A program made the position numbers and the translations under genes. Below, one piece after another: positions 46,381-55,280 of a stretch of DNA of 64,000 nucleotides; positions within the stretch are counted from its first letter, which is position 1; every line of letters begins with the position of its first letter. The notes beneath the pieces are model-generated. The model had not been told where the DNA came from. It made no database searches and saw only the letters and a program-made list of their open reading frames with translations. Origin of the DNA: Desulfosediminicola flagellatus (GTDB lineage: Bacteria > Desulfobacterota > Desulfobulbia > Desulfobulbales > Desulfocapsaceae). The stretch lies in NCBI RefSeq assembly GCF_005116655.2, contig NZ_CP050698.1:5660501-5724500 (forward strand), written 5' to 3'.

Positions 46381-47016
46381 GTGTTCCTTACTATTCAACT
46401 TCGTATTATAAGTCGGATATTGCGATTCTGTTCGGCGTATTTACAAGCCCACTTCACCGAATACACTATTATTCTCGCGTTCATTCTTTCTCAACCACCT
46501 GGCTGGAGCTCGAAATATGCGTATTTTTATTATGCCACTTCAGCACCGCTGACGGCTCAGATTGAAATATTGCAAGAGCAACTGGGCATGGTACCTATTG
46601 AAAGTGTTGCATTGTGAAGATATGAGTTAATACCCCTAATATTCTGGTTGTATACTTAGAGATCAGTTCACGCAAGACCTGCTATTAAAGCAATTCAGCT
46701 ATTTTTTATACCACTTATTATAATCTGCAGAAACCTCTCTTAACTACAGCAATTTATTCCACCCACATACAATTCCCGTCTAAAGAGTACAGACATAACA
46801 TAGGTATAGTCCATCAAAAAACGTTGCAGATGACAAAACGAACGGTTAGGATATACGGAACATTTGCAGGAAAGTGGGCGGCAGAATGTTATTGTGTTCG
46901 AAAATTTATCCGATTTTCTTTTTTTTTACACTTGTCGACGAGTGAGCGCTCGGTTGTGTTTTTTTTACAACCAGAGCGATCATTACAAAGACAACTAGCC
47001 TACAAGGAGATACCTG
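46381..47016. other. Long leader or intergenic region before acyl-CoA synthetase
   Basis: About 640 bp. Frames at 46365-46617 lack start signals and look like chance. A strong hairpin lies at 46947-46978. Nothing else is recognised. Confidence 0.5.
46947..46978 (+). promoter_or_regulatory. Hairpin in the 5' leader of the acyl-CoA synthetase gene
   Basis: CGCTC-GGTTGT pairs with ACAACC-GAGCG (one bulged A) around a T-rich loop, about 40 bp before the start codon. It might be an operator or a leader structure; no regulator is assigned. Confidence 0.45.
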
Positions 47017-48621
47017 GTGCAAAACGCAAGTGTGAACAAGAGTATCCTGACCCCTGTCGAATTTCTGACCAGAAGTGCCTTTGTATATCCTGAAAAAACT
47101 GCTGTTGTGTATAAGGACAAACGTTATACATATAGGGAGTTTTCCGAGCGGGTTTATCGTCTGGCCAATGCACTCAAACAACGCGGTATCGGCAAAGGTG
47201 ATAAAGTCGCCTTTATTTGTCCGAATACTCCACCGATGCTCGAAGCCCATTATGCTGTACCAATGATCGGCGCAGCACTGGTAAGTGTAAACATACGCCT
47301 CTCCCGCGGTGAGGTATCCTACATTGTCGACCATTCTGACGCCAAAGCGGTTGTTGTCGACAGTGAATTCGCCCCTATGGTGCAATCCAGTGAGCTTCCG
47401 AAAGTCCAGACCTATGTCACTGTATGCGATATAGATGATCGAATCTCTATTGAAAACAGCTTGGAGTACGAGAGCTTTCTTGCCTCAGCATCACCGGAAG
47501 CACCACCCACCGACATAGACTCAGAAGACCAGTTACTGGCAATCAATTATACCAGCGGAACAACGGGCAAACCTAAAGGTGTTATGTATCATCACCGCGG
47601 TGCCTATCTGAATGCTATCGGTGAAATCCTGGAAGCAGGTATTACAGCAAAATCATCGTATCTCTGGACGCTGCCGATGTTTCATTGCAATGGCTGGTGC
47701 TTTACCTGGGGCGTTACAGCAGCAGGTGCAACCCATGTCTGTCTTCGCGCTGTAATTGCAGACGATATATACAGATTAATTGAGGATGAACATGTCACCC
47801 ATCTCTGCGCAGCGCCGACAATCCTGATAATCATGTCGAGCTGGCCGGGAGCTGCTGACGTGAAGTTTAAAACTCCACTGCAGATTATGACAGCAGGAGC
47901 ACCTCCCGCACCGACAATCATCAGCAATATGGAAAAAATTGGTGCCAAAATCACGCATACCTATGGCCTCACTGAAGTGTACGGCCCGCACAGCGTCTGT
48001 ACATGGCAACCAAGCTGGGAGGGTAAATCTGATGCAGAGCTCGCCTCTATCAAGTCTCGACAGGGCGTACCCTATATCGTAACACATTATATGGATGTTG
48101 TAGATCCCGCTACCATGGAACCTGTCCCGAGGGATGGCGAAACAATGGGTGAGATCGTTATGCGAGGCAACAACGTTATGACAGGGTATTACAAAGATCC
48201 AGCGGCTACCGAAGCGGCGTTTGCCGGTGGCTGGTTCCATAGTGGAGATCTGGCGGTCATGCATGAAGATGGCTATGTACAGATAATGGATCGTAAAAAA
48301 GACATTATCATCAGCGGTGGCGAGAACATCTCAACAGTCGAGGTGGAAAATGTGATTTATGGTCACCCTGATGTGCAGGAAGTCGCTGTCATCCCTGTGC
48401 CCGATGAACGCTGGGGTGAAGTTCCCAAGGCATTTATCGTTCCCAAGCCTGGCAAAAACCCGACAGCCGAAGATATCATCGCTTACACAAAAGAGCATCT
48501 GGCACGATTTAAGGCACCAAAATATATAGAATTTAGTGAACTGCCAAAGACAGCTACTGGCAAGATTCAAAAGTTTAAGTTGAGAGAAAAAGAGTGGCAA
48601 GGAAAGAAGCGAATAAATTAA
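47017..48621 (+). CDS. AMP-dependent acyl-CoA synthetase (AlkK/medium-chain type)
   Basis: A 534-residue ANL-superfamily enzyme. The AMP-binding loop is YTSGTTGKPKGVMYHHRGAY; LPMFHCNGWCFTWG, THTYGLTEVYGPHSVC, GWFHSGDLAVMHEDGYVQIM, DRKKDIIISGGENIS and the catalytic lysine in LPKTATGKIQKFKL are all present. It activates a fatty or related carboxylic acid to its CoA ester. The GTG start at 47017 follows AAGGAGATACCTG, an ideal ribosome-binding site, and no better ATG exists. It is flanked by a leader hairpin and a strong terminator, so it is a single-gene transcript. Confidence 0.93.
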   Translation: MQNASVNKSILTPVEFLTRSAFVYPEKTAVVYKDKRYTYREFSERVYRLANALKQRGIGKGDKVAFICPNTPPMLEAHYAVPMIGAALVSVNIRLSRGEVSYIVDHSDAKAVVVDSEFAPMVQSSELPKVQTYVTVCDIDDRISIENSLEYESFLASASPEAPPTDIDSEDQLLAINYTSGTTGKPKGVMYHHRGAYLNAIGEILEAGITAKSSYLWTLPMFHCNGWCFTWGVTAAGATHVCLRAVIADDIYRLIEDEHVTHLCAAPTILIIMSSWPGAADVKFKTPLQIMTAGAPPAPTIISNMEKIGAKITHTYGLTEVYGPHSVCTWQPSWEGKSDAELASIKSRQGVPYIVTHYMDVVDPATMEPVPRDGETMGEIVMRGNNVMTGYYKDPAATEAAFAGGWFHSGDLAVMHEDGYVQIMDRKKDIIISGGENISTVEVENVIYGHPDVQEVAVIPVPDERWGEVPKAFIVPKPGKNPTAEDIIAYTKEHLARFKAPKYIEFSELPKTATGKIQKFKLREKEWQGKKRIN

Positions 48622-48657
48622 TATTCCCGTTTCTCTAATTACGTGGAGGGGGGAAGG

Positions 48658-48693
48658 ACCCGGCATCGCTAATCATCGCGATGCTGGGTTTTT
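48658..48693 (+). terminator. Intrinsic terminator after acyl-CoA synthetase gene
   Basis: ACCCGGCATCGC pairs with GCGATGCTGGGT (one G-T pair) around 8 nt, followed by a T run. Confidence 0.9.
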
Positions 48694-48715
48694 GTCATTT
48701 GCTTTTATGTTTTGT

Positions 48716-48892
48716 TTACTCAATACGAATTACAGGTATTTTTACGTCTATTTTTTTCCAGTGATGTTCTTCCTTGTCAGGGCCGACCTGAACCGAACGT
48801 GTCCCAAGTACCAATAATCCACCGCTCAAAGTATTGGAAGAGAGGGCCTCACCTGCCCATAACCACGCCCAGGTCATGAGTAATGGCAATAG
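48716..48892 (-). pseudogene. C-terminal remnant of an EamA/DMT transporter
   Basis: The minus strand between an in-frame TAG (48895) and a TAA (48716) reads LPLLMTWAWLWAGEALSSNT, then LSGGLLVLGTRSVQV and a polar tail. This is the last helix pair of an EamA-family exporter (WxxGE followed by GGxLVLxG). The rest of the gene is missing, and no start exists, so it is a decayed fragment. An intact EamA gene lies at 49629 on the other strand. Confidence 0.6.
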
Positions 48893-49075
48893 CTAATGCA
48901 TTAAATTAACTTCGCCAGAACGTAACCTCAAAGCTTGCAGCCGATAGGAATCTAACCCCTACACCCTTAATCGTTAATACCTAAGTACCTCTTGAGGATT
49001 GCACCTTTATGTTTTAGTATTGCGTATTGACATTCCACTGAACCATCCGGAATTACACAACTGTCTGGTGATTTT

Positions 49076-49564
49076 ATGTTTCGGCTTACACCTTACCTGC
49101 TTCTTTTTATCATCCTTACAGTATCACCGGCTCTATCAAACGTGATCACAGGTAAAGTCGTGAGCGTTTCAGAAGGCGATACAATCACCATTCTCGACCA
49201 ATACAACATCGTGCACACGGTCCGCCTGTACGGCGTAGATAGCCCTGAAATTGGACAGGCTTTCGGTAACTCTGCAAAGCAATACACATCAAGCCAGACA
49301 ACAGGTAAAAGGGCAAATGTCACACCGTACGATACTGACACCTATGGAAGGACTGTAGGCGTAGCGGATGTCAGTGGCCTGAATATTAACAGGAGTCTCA
49401 TAGAAGCTGGTTACGCATGGCAATACAGAGCACATTGCAAAGAGTCATTCTGCACTGAGTGGCTGCAGCTTGAAAGAGAAGCCAGGGTTTCAATGAGAGG
49501 ATTGTGGAACTTTGCAGGCGATCCTGTCCCGCCCTGGGAATGGAAAAACCTCAAACAGGAATGA
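49076..49564 (+). CDS. Exported thermonuclease (SNase) family nuclease
   Basis: A 162-residue protein with a signal peptide (MFRLTPYLLLFIILTVSPAL, cleavage near S21). The SNase OB-fold has the catalytic Arg in VRLYGVDSPE (R50, E58) and the second Arg in DTYGRTVG (R92); ALS/YAWQYRAHCKESFC follows, as in periplasmic relatives. It cleaves DNA and RNA with calcium, probably outside the cytoplasm. The ribosome-binding site (CTGGTGA) is modest. Confidence 0.9.
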   Translation: MFRLTPYLLLFIILTVSPALSNVITGKVVSVSEGDTITILDQYNIVHTVRLYGVDSPEIGQAFGNSAKQYTSSQTTGKRANVTPYDTDTYGRTVGVADVSGLNINRSLIEAGYAWQYRAHCKESFCTEWLQLEREARVSMRGLWNFAGDPVPPWEWKNLKQE

Positions 49565-49628
49565 TATCAACACTACTGCGTCCGCATCAGCGGATCTATC
49601 ACCAAAATTAGAGATAAAGGATTACATC

Positions 49629-50492
49629 ATGCCGTATCTGATTGGTATTACCTGCCTCTGGGCATTTTCTTTCAGTCTCATCGGAGTCTATCTGGCCGGA
49701 CAGGTCGATTCCTATTTTGCTGTGCTGACCAGAGTTGTCCTGGCGGCGCTGGTGTTTTTACCGATGTTGCGTCGCATCCCTTTTGCGCTTGCTGCAAAGC
49801 TGATGGCGCTTGGCGCTATCCAGCTCGGCCTGATGTATGTCTTCTATTATCGTTCCTTTTTACTCCTGAGTGTACCTGAGGTGCTAATCTTCACAATACT
49901 TACTCCGGTCTATGTCACCCTGATTCATGACCTGATGCAAGGCCGTTTCAGTTACCGCTATCTGGTGAGTGCAGTGCTCGCTGTGATCGGTGCAGCAATA
50001 ATCCGCTATAATGGTATCGGTTCACAAGTGCTGGTTGGCTTTTTCGTGGTACAGGGAGCCAATATCTGCTTTGCCATGGGCCAGGTCGGATACAAGATAG
50101 TAATAGAACGAAACCCGCTGGATGTACCGCAAAGAGCTGTTTTTGGATACTTTTATCTTGGAGCACTCGTGGTAGCTACTCTTGCCTGGTTCCTCTTCGG
50201 TAATTCCGCCAAACTCCCCACGACCGGACTGCAATGGGGGATTCTTGTATACCTTGGAGTGATAGCATCCGGGCTTGGCTATTTCCTCTGGAATAAGGGT
50301 GCAACCCTTGTTGATGCAGGTACTCTCGCCATCATGAATAACGCTCTGGTACCTGCAGGCCTGATCGTCAACCTGCTTATCTGGAACCGTGACGCCAATC
50401 TGCTACGGCTAAGTGTCGGTGGAGCTGTATTGCTACTCTCCCTTTTCGTACATAATTACTGGAGCAAGGCTAAGTCAGTAGCCGTTGCCTGA
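49629..50492 (+). CDS. EamA/DMT family transporter
   Basis: A 287-residue membrane protein with about ten helices in two EamA repeats (IGITCLWAFSFSLIGVYLAG at the start; LVYLGVIASGLGYFLWNKGA-type motif in repeat 2). It is predicted to export amino acids or metabolites; the substrate is unknown. The ATG at 49629 is used because it is preceded by AAAGGATTACATC; an upstream in-frame start at 49512 would overlap the nuclease gene and add 39 polar residues. Confidence 0.88.
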   Translation: MPYLIGITCLWAFSFSLIGVYLAGQVDSYFAVLTRVVLAALVFLPMLRRIPFALAAKLMALGAIQLGLMYVFYYRSFLLLSVPEVLIFTILTPVYVTLIHDLMQGRFSYRYLVSAVLAVIGAAIIRYNGIGSQVLVGFFVVQGANICFAMGQVGYKIVIERNPLDVPQRAVFGYFYLGALVVATLAWFLFGNSAKLPTTGLQWGILVYLGVIASGLGYFLWNKGATLVDAGTLAIMNNALVPAGLIVNLLIWNRDANLLRLSVGGAVLLLSLFVHNYWSKAKSVAVA

Positions 50493-50556
50493 CGCATTTA
50501 CTTCGCTCTGTCTGTAATTTTGGCTAAGAAACTAACACTTATCTTAAGGTAACATT

Positions 50557-51540
50557 ATGAAAAAGGTGCGTTGGGGTATTTTGAGTACAGCCAATATTGG
50601 CGTGAAAAAAGTCATCCCCGCCATGCAGAAAAGCAGCTATTGCGACATAGTTGCAATAGCGTCGCAAAATGCCAAGAAGGCCCGGGCCGCTGCTGATCAG
50701 CTCGGTATCCCTCACGCCTATAGCACCTACGAAGAACTTCTTGCAGATACTGAGGTAGAGGCTGTCTATATTCCGCTGCCAAATCATCTTCATGTCGACT
50801 GGTGTATAAAGGCGCTGGAGGCTGGCAAGCATGTGTTGTGCGAAAAGCCGATCAGCCTCACTTCTGCTGATGCACAGAGGCTGTTGGATGTTTCAAAAAA
50901 CTACCCGGATTATAAACTGATGGAAGCGTTTATGTACCGTCAGCACCCTCAATGGAAAAAGGCGCTGCAGCTCGTTGATGATGGGGAGATCGGAACCTTG
51001 CAGACTATCCAGTCGTTTTTTTCCTACTATAATGTTGACTCGACAAACATTCGTAATATCGCTGAAGCCGGTGGCGGCGGCTTGATGGATATTGGCTGCT
51101 ATTGCATCTCCCTTTCGAGGTTTATCTTCGGTACTGAGCCCCAACGAGTTTTTGGTGCGATGCAATATGATTCAACGTTCAAGACAGATTACCTCACTTC
51201 CGGCATTCTTGATTTCGCTAATGGCACGTCTACCTTTACCTGTTCCACCCAATTAGCCCCCTATCAACGGGTCAATATACTCGGTACAAAGGGCCGAATA
51301 GAAATTGAGATACCATTTAATGCCCCTCCGGATGCCCCTTGTCGTTTATGGCTTCAGCGAGGCAGTGAAACTCAGGAGATCATTTTTGATATCTGTGATC
51401 AATACACTCTTCAGGCGGATGCGTTTTCACTGGCGGTGTTGAACAACACGGATGTGCCTGTTTCACTGGAGGATGCCATTTGCAATATGCAGGTTATTGA
51501 AAATATAGTGAACAGCGCCCAGCGCGGGACATGGGTATAG
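50557..51540 (+). CDS. Gfo/Idh/MocA family NAD(P)-dependent oxidoreductase
   Basis: A 327-residue dehydrogenase. The Rossmann start VRWGILSTANIGVKKVIPAM, the active-site CEKPISLTSADAQ (EKP lysine) and the C-terminal sheet domain with GGGGLMDIGCYCISLSR are family marks. It oxidises or reduces a sugar, polyol or similar compound with NAD(P); the substrate is unknown. AAGG precedes the ATG. It lies 64 bp after the EamA gene and could be in one transcript with it. Confidence 0.9.
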   Translation: MKKVRWGILSTANIGVKKVIPAMQKSSYCDIVAIASQNAKKARAAADQLGIPHAYSTYEELLADTEVEAVYIPLPNHLHVDWCIKALEAGKHVLCEKPISLTSADAQRLLDVSKNYPDYKLMEAFMYRQHPQWKKALQLVDDGEIGTLQTIQSFFSYYNVDSTNIRNIAEAGGGGLMDIGCYCISLSRFIFGTEPQRVFGAMQYDSTFKTDYLTSGILDFANGTSTFTCSTQLAPYQRVNILGTKGRIEIEIPFNAPPDAPCRLWLQRGSETQEIIFDICDQYTLQADAFSLAVLNNTDVPVSLEDAICNMQVIENIVNSAQRGTWV

Positions 51541-51548
51541 CGGCCTTA

Positions 51549-51577
51549 AAGCTGACGCTGCCTGAACTGATGAAAAA
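51549..51577 (+). repeat. Dispersed repeat copy 2 and left direct repeat flanking the DUF3786 gene
   Basis: 51549-51572 matches 24989-25012 at 22 of 24 bases. CCTGAACTGATGAAAAA (51561-51577) recurs at 52413-52429 on the other side of the DUF3786 gene. Confidence 0.55.
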
Positions 51578-51598
51578 AGCGCGTTCTCTTTTTTTGTG

Positions 51599-52405
51599 TT
51601 ACCTACCGCTATGCTGCCGGGCAAGTACTTCGAGCATCTTGGCGATACCGACTCCAAGAGAATAGAGCGCATCAATTCCCATATTGCGTTCGGCCGTGTC
51701 ATCAAAGAAGAGGTTGAGTGAAGACTCCATACCTTCTTCAGGTTTCCAGTAACAGATCAGCATAGGCACTAGCGGGAAAGGCGAAAGTATGAGTGCGATA
51801 TCAGCATCAAACTGTTTGGCGATCTGTCTGCCACTGAAGATATGCACCAGATCTTCAAAGAGATCGGAATAGTTATCGGCAGTTTTCTTCAAAATCAGTT
51901 CGCATTGCTGGCCGAAAAGGCGATACCAGTCCTTGCCGCTGGGTAACTCCCGTAACGGCACCCAATTACCTGAAAGCGGTACACCCTGACAAAGATTGAT
52001 ATAGCTGAGTGAAGTACCAAGCAGCCAGTGATTTGCATGCAGATCAGTGAAAACATCTTCCTGATTATTGATCGAAAACTTCTTGCCCATAATATTGAGG
52101 GAAAGCTTATTATCTGCGTACGTAGCACCAATTTTCTTTGCCCGCTCTTCAAGGTCAAGTTCCCGCAACATGGATTTCATCTTCTCCATGTTCCGCATGA
52201 AGTCTTCTTCCTGAATGGATCGTATTTTCTCCTGAGAGCTATACTTCTGTGCTATATCTGCCGGGACATGTGGACACTGGCCAAGCTGCTTTTGCCCTAG
52301 AAACACATTACCAGCAAAAGCCAGGCATGTTTTGTCCCCACAATCGCGGCAGTTTGTCTTTGGTAAAAGTCGGAAAACTTCCATAGCATTGCTGAATGTG
52401 GACAT
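51599..52405 (-). CDS. Fe-S binding DUF3786 protein
   Basis: A 268-residue protein starting MSTFSNAMEVFRLLPKTNCR with AGGAGG just upstream. The N-terminal cysteines C19, C22, C27, C44 (CxxC-x4-C-x16-C) form the 4Fe-4S domain known from corrinoid/Fe-S proteins (CdhD-like). The rest is DUF3786 (YINLCQGVPLSGNWVPLREL, DADIALILSPFPLVPMLICYWKPEEG, LYSLGVGIAKML). Such proteins are typical of strict anaerobes with corrinoid enzymes; the function is not established. It is divergent from a LuxR-type gene with the same Fe-S spacing. Confidence 0.85.
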   Translation of the reverse strand: MSTFSNAMEVFRLLPKTNCRDCGDKTCLAFAGNVFLGQKQLGQCPHVPADIAQKYSSQEKIRSIQEEDFMRNMEKMKSMLRELDLEERAKKIGATYADNKLSLNIMGKKFSINNQEDVFTDLHANHWLLGTSLSYINLCQGVPLSGNWVPLRELPSGKDWYRLFGQQCELILKKTADNYSDLFEDLVHIFSGRQIAKQFDADIALILSPFPLVPMLICYWKPEEGMESSLNLFFDDTAERNMGIDALYSLGVGIAKMLEVLARQHSGR

Positions 52406-52412
52406 AAAGCCT

Positions 52413-52429
52413 CCTGAACTGATGAAAAA
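52413..52429 (+). repeat. Right direct repeat flanking the DUF3786 gene
   Basis: CCTGAACTGATGAAAAA is identical to 51561-51577. It overlaps the ribosome-binding site of the DUF3786 gene. Confidence 0.5.
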
Positions 52430-52629
52430 TGCAGGTAAATACAATTTCAACTACACGATCTTTTTTACAGTCATCTTCTATTGAAATTTTATACTATACT
52501 GGAACTGTAAACACATCGCCTGAATGGGGGATTTATATCATTTCCCGTACATCCATCAAGTGAAGATATGGCTACATTACCCGGCCAACTATAATCTCTT
52601 GAAAAAAAGCACATACGCATGAATCTCCA

Positions 52630-53544
52630 ATGACCATTTCACAAAGCTCTATACTACCAGATTACCCTGACATTTTTTCAAGCATAGAGATTATTCAGGT
52701 GGGTCCGACCGGCTATATTGGCCCTGTCGACAGAGAGAGATGTTATAGTGCAAAATTCAGTCTGCAGAAGAGTATTGCGTCACTTTTTCCATACATCAAC
52801 GCTGTTGTCGAAGGTGCGCGCTACAGTTCGACCCCGGCGTTCATCAGATTTACATATGAAGAGCATCTTTGCCTGCTCTATGGTCATGAAGGTTCTTTCA
52901 CTCCTGTCGCCGATTATGGTGACGCTACAGAATTTCTAAAACTGTTGCTGGAATTTCTGGAAAAGATCAAAAAGCAATCATGTGAGATCCTGCCTGATCA
53001 TAGAACCTATTCACCAACATCTCCAATCGAGATCCTCAGGTTACTGCCGAAAAGCAATTGTCGGGAGTGCGGCTATACTACCTGCCTCGCATTTGCTGCT
53101 GCTGTCTCAAGGCAATATTCCTCAACCGCCCGCTGTCCGTATTTTGCAAAACCGCTTGAAGAGCGATCGATATTTCCGCTGATCGATAAAGATGGGAACA
53201 CAACCGGGACAGTATCCCTTTCAATCGACACCCGAACACTTCATCAGCAGGTGAGCGAACAGGATGACTATATTCAAGCCTTACAGGCAAAGCTGAAAGT
53301 CCTTGAAGAAGGACGAGCCAGAAACATCGAAGAGAGTAACCAGAGGCTGGAGTCACCGCTTACCACCAGAGAGATTGAGGTATTGACCATGCTTGGAGGT
53401 GGTTCCACTAATAAGGAAATCTCTGTACGGCTATTTATCTCTGAACATACCGTTAAAACACATGTAGCTCATATATTTGACAAACTTGGAGTTAATGACC
53501 GCACCCAGGCTTCAGTCTGGGCCGTAAAAAATGGTTTACTCTAG
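52630..53544 (+). CDS. LuxR-type transcriptional regulator with a CdhD-like Fe-S domain
   Basis: A 304-residue protein in three parts. Residues 1-120 match no domain I know but resemble an alpha/beta domain. Residues 131-170 carry C144, C147, C152, C169 (CxxC-x4-C-x16-C) inside EILRLLPKSNCRECGYTTCL, a 4Fe-4S domain. The C-terminus is a LuxR/GerE HTH (PLTTREIEVLTMLGGGSTNK, EHTVKTHVAHIFDKLGV). There is no phospho-acceptor domain, so the cluster is the likely sensor of redox, oxygen or nitric oxide. It is divergent from the DUF3786 gene across a 225-bp shared promoter region. Confidence 0.87.
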   Translation: MTISQSSILPDYPDIFSSIEIIQVGPTGYIGPVDRERCYSAKFSLQKSIASLFPYINAVVEGARYSSTPAFIRFTYEEHLCLLYGHEGSFTPVADYGDATEFLKLLLEFLEKIKKQSCEILPDHRTYSPTSPIEILRLLPKSNCRECGYTTCLAFAAAVSRQYSSTARCPYFAKPLEERSIFPLIDKDGNTTGTVSLSIDTRTLHQQVSEQDDYIQALQAKLKVLEEGRARNIEESNQRLESPLTTREIEVLTMLGGGSTNKEISVRLFISEHTVKTHVAHIFDKLGVNDRTQASVWAVKNGLL

Positions 53545-54006
53545 TGTCCGACAATGCTCTTTTCACCCATATCTTCGTTAAACTCGAAAAATTATCCTCC
53601 GATTAGCGAGGAACGAGACATCGAGATATTAACTATATGCCTCCGGTAATTTTGCGATTTTGCCTTGATCTGAGCGAAAATCCCTATTGTCGGCCCCCCT
53701 CCTAGGTGTACATTAATATCTCATAAACATCAGCTCATGACTATTCAAACAACCACATACCATCTAACCGAAGTCATTCGACAATCTCTCCATCCACATC
53801 AAGTATGCAGTACATCCATATTCACTGCACATTCTGTAATTAAAGACAGATAGTCAACATATAACATAGATCGCTCACTCAACCGGAAGGTATCCCCGTT
53901 CTGCTGCTTTTACTATTGAAGAGCATGAAATAAACATGTTGAAAGGAGTGGCAAAACACCTACCATAAGCCAGGTATAATAGCAGAAATCACAAGGTTTT
54001 TTTGAA
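53545..54006. other. Leader region of first glycosyltransferase gene, contains repeat copy 1
   Basis: 460 bp without a gene. The segment 53815-53931 is a diverged direct repeat of 54973-55088. A CCTC/GAGG hairpin sits near 53597-53612. Confidence 0.5.
53815..53931 (+). repeat. Diverged direct repeat upstream of glycosyltransferase genes, copy 1
   Basis: It shares ordered blocks CTGCACATTCTGT, AAAGA, GCTCA, GAAGG, TTCTG and GCATGAAAT with 54973-55088. Both lie upstream of a glycosyltransferase gene on the plus strand. Confidence 0.6.
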
Positions 54007-54834
54007 ATGAGATGTGTAATATCAAAATTGCGGAAGAGTATCTTTGGTCCTTTACCTGAAGAATGTCAACCTATTAGTGATAAAAATCAGGCAGATGTAA
54101 CAGTCTCCCTTACCAGTTATCCACCAAGGTTTCCTACATTACATAGAGTGATTGAGAGTATCTTGAAACAATCGCTCTCACCTGCACGCATATGTTTGTG
54201 GATAGCAGATCAGGACATGGAGTTTCTACCTAAAAAAGTACGGGCGTTAGAGAAATTCGGTCTTGAAATACACTCAATTCCTGATTTCAAGTCCTATAAC
54301 AAAATCATCCACTGCTACACGATGTACCCGAATAGTATTATTGTAACGGGCGATGATGACATGATTTATCCCACTCATTGGCTACGACTTCTTTATGCAT
54401 ACCATCTACACAATCCAGAAACGATTATTTGCCACAGGGCAAGATATGTAACGTTTCAACCCAATGGAGATACCAATCCGTATTGGTTGTGGCCGAACCT
54501 GGACCGCGAGATTGAATCTTCCCTGGTTTTTCCGCTAGGTGTCGGAGGCGTGTTGTATCCTGCCAACTGTTTTCATGAGGATTTTGCCAAAAACGAAATT
54601 TTCATGGACCTCTGCAAGTACGGAGATGATATATGGCTCAAAACCATGACTCTGTTGAAAGCTATTCCATGCAAAAAAATCCATTACTATCCGAAATTCT
54701 TTAAGCATGTAAGGAATTCGCAAAAGGTTACGTTGAAGCAAACCAATTTAGATTTCGGAAATGACGAGCAGATTCGTGAGGTATTCGCGAAGTATGATGT
54801 TTTGAAAATACTCCAGGGCAGAATTGAATTATAA
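54007..54834 (+). CDS. Glycosyltransferase, GT-A fold
   Basis: A 275-residue cytoplasmic protein. VTVSLTSYPPRFPTLHRVIE begins the nucleotide-binding fold; IIVTGDDDMIYPTHWL carries the DxD metal site; GVGGVLYPANCF, then KYGDDIWLKTMTL with a second acidic pair, resembles acceptor-side motifs. It transfers a sugar in a surface-glycan pathway; donor and acceptor are unknown. The ribosome-binding site is weak. The following genes (second GT, two sulfotransferases) support a sulfated surface polysaccharide. Confidence 0.75.
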   Translation: MRCVISKLRKSIFGPLPEECQPISDKNQADVTVSLTSYPPRFPTLHRVIESILKQSLSPARICLWIADQDMEFLPKKVRALEKFGLEIHSIPDFKSYNKIIHCYTMYPNSIIVTGDDDMIYPTHWLRLLYAYHLHNPETIICHRARYVTFQPNGDTNPYWLWPNLDREIESSLVFPLGVGGVLYPANCFHEDFAKNEIFMDLCKYGDDIWLKTMTLLKAIPCKKIHYYPKFFKHVRNSQKVTLKQTNLDFGNDEQIREVFAKYDVLKILQGRIEL

Positions 54835-54972
54835 CGTTACTGCCAGATAGAGCGAGTCTGTAATCATCACTCCACGCCTAACACATTCCGCCCTCGCGAA
54901 CGCAGATAAATTCGCAATTTTCCAAACCCTATTGCATTCAACAATCATCCCACCTCACAATTGCACATTCCA

Positions 54973-55088
54973 TCCATTCTCCCTGCACATTCTGTTCGTA
55001 AAGATAGAGAAGTCGAGTTGATGGATTGCTCAATTCAATCAGAAGGCAATTCCTGTTCTGCAACTTCTTGTATTACTGCGCATGAAAT
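54973..55088 (+). repeat. Diverged direct repeat upstream of glycosyltransferase genes, copy 2
   Basis: It aligns along its whole length with 53815-53931. Immediately after it comes a MITE-like element. Confidence 0.6.
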
Positions 55089-55098
55089 GCGCAATTAT

Positions 55099-55255
55099 TT
55101 GTAACTATTCAGTCAAGACCTAATACGTACCCTTTTTTGCAGGCCGTAACTGTTTAGCAGTGCTCCAGATGGCCTCAAGCGGGACGATTGGCTATAGTAT
55201 GCCTATGCGAAGCGTCCCGATCGGGGGCAGGTGGGGTGCTGCTGAATAGTTACAA
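55099..55255. mobile_element. MITE-like element, 157 bp
   Basis: TTGTAACTATTCAG (55099-55112) and CTGAATAGTTACAA (55242-55255) are exact 14-bp terminal inverted repeats. Inside are a second, imperfect copy of the end (GTAACTGTTTAGCAG) and a CGGGACG/CGTCCCG stem. It has no coding capacity. The terminus resembles the ends of insertion sequences, but no parent element is present here. Confidence 0.55.
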
Positions 55256-55280
55256 TTACTTTTTGTAAACGGTGAACCTT

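Noticed and set aside
46365..46617. Overlapping frames after the MoaE-like gene
   Set aside because: They begin inside or just after the terminator, lack ribosome-binding sites and give unlikely compositions.
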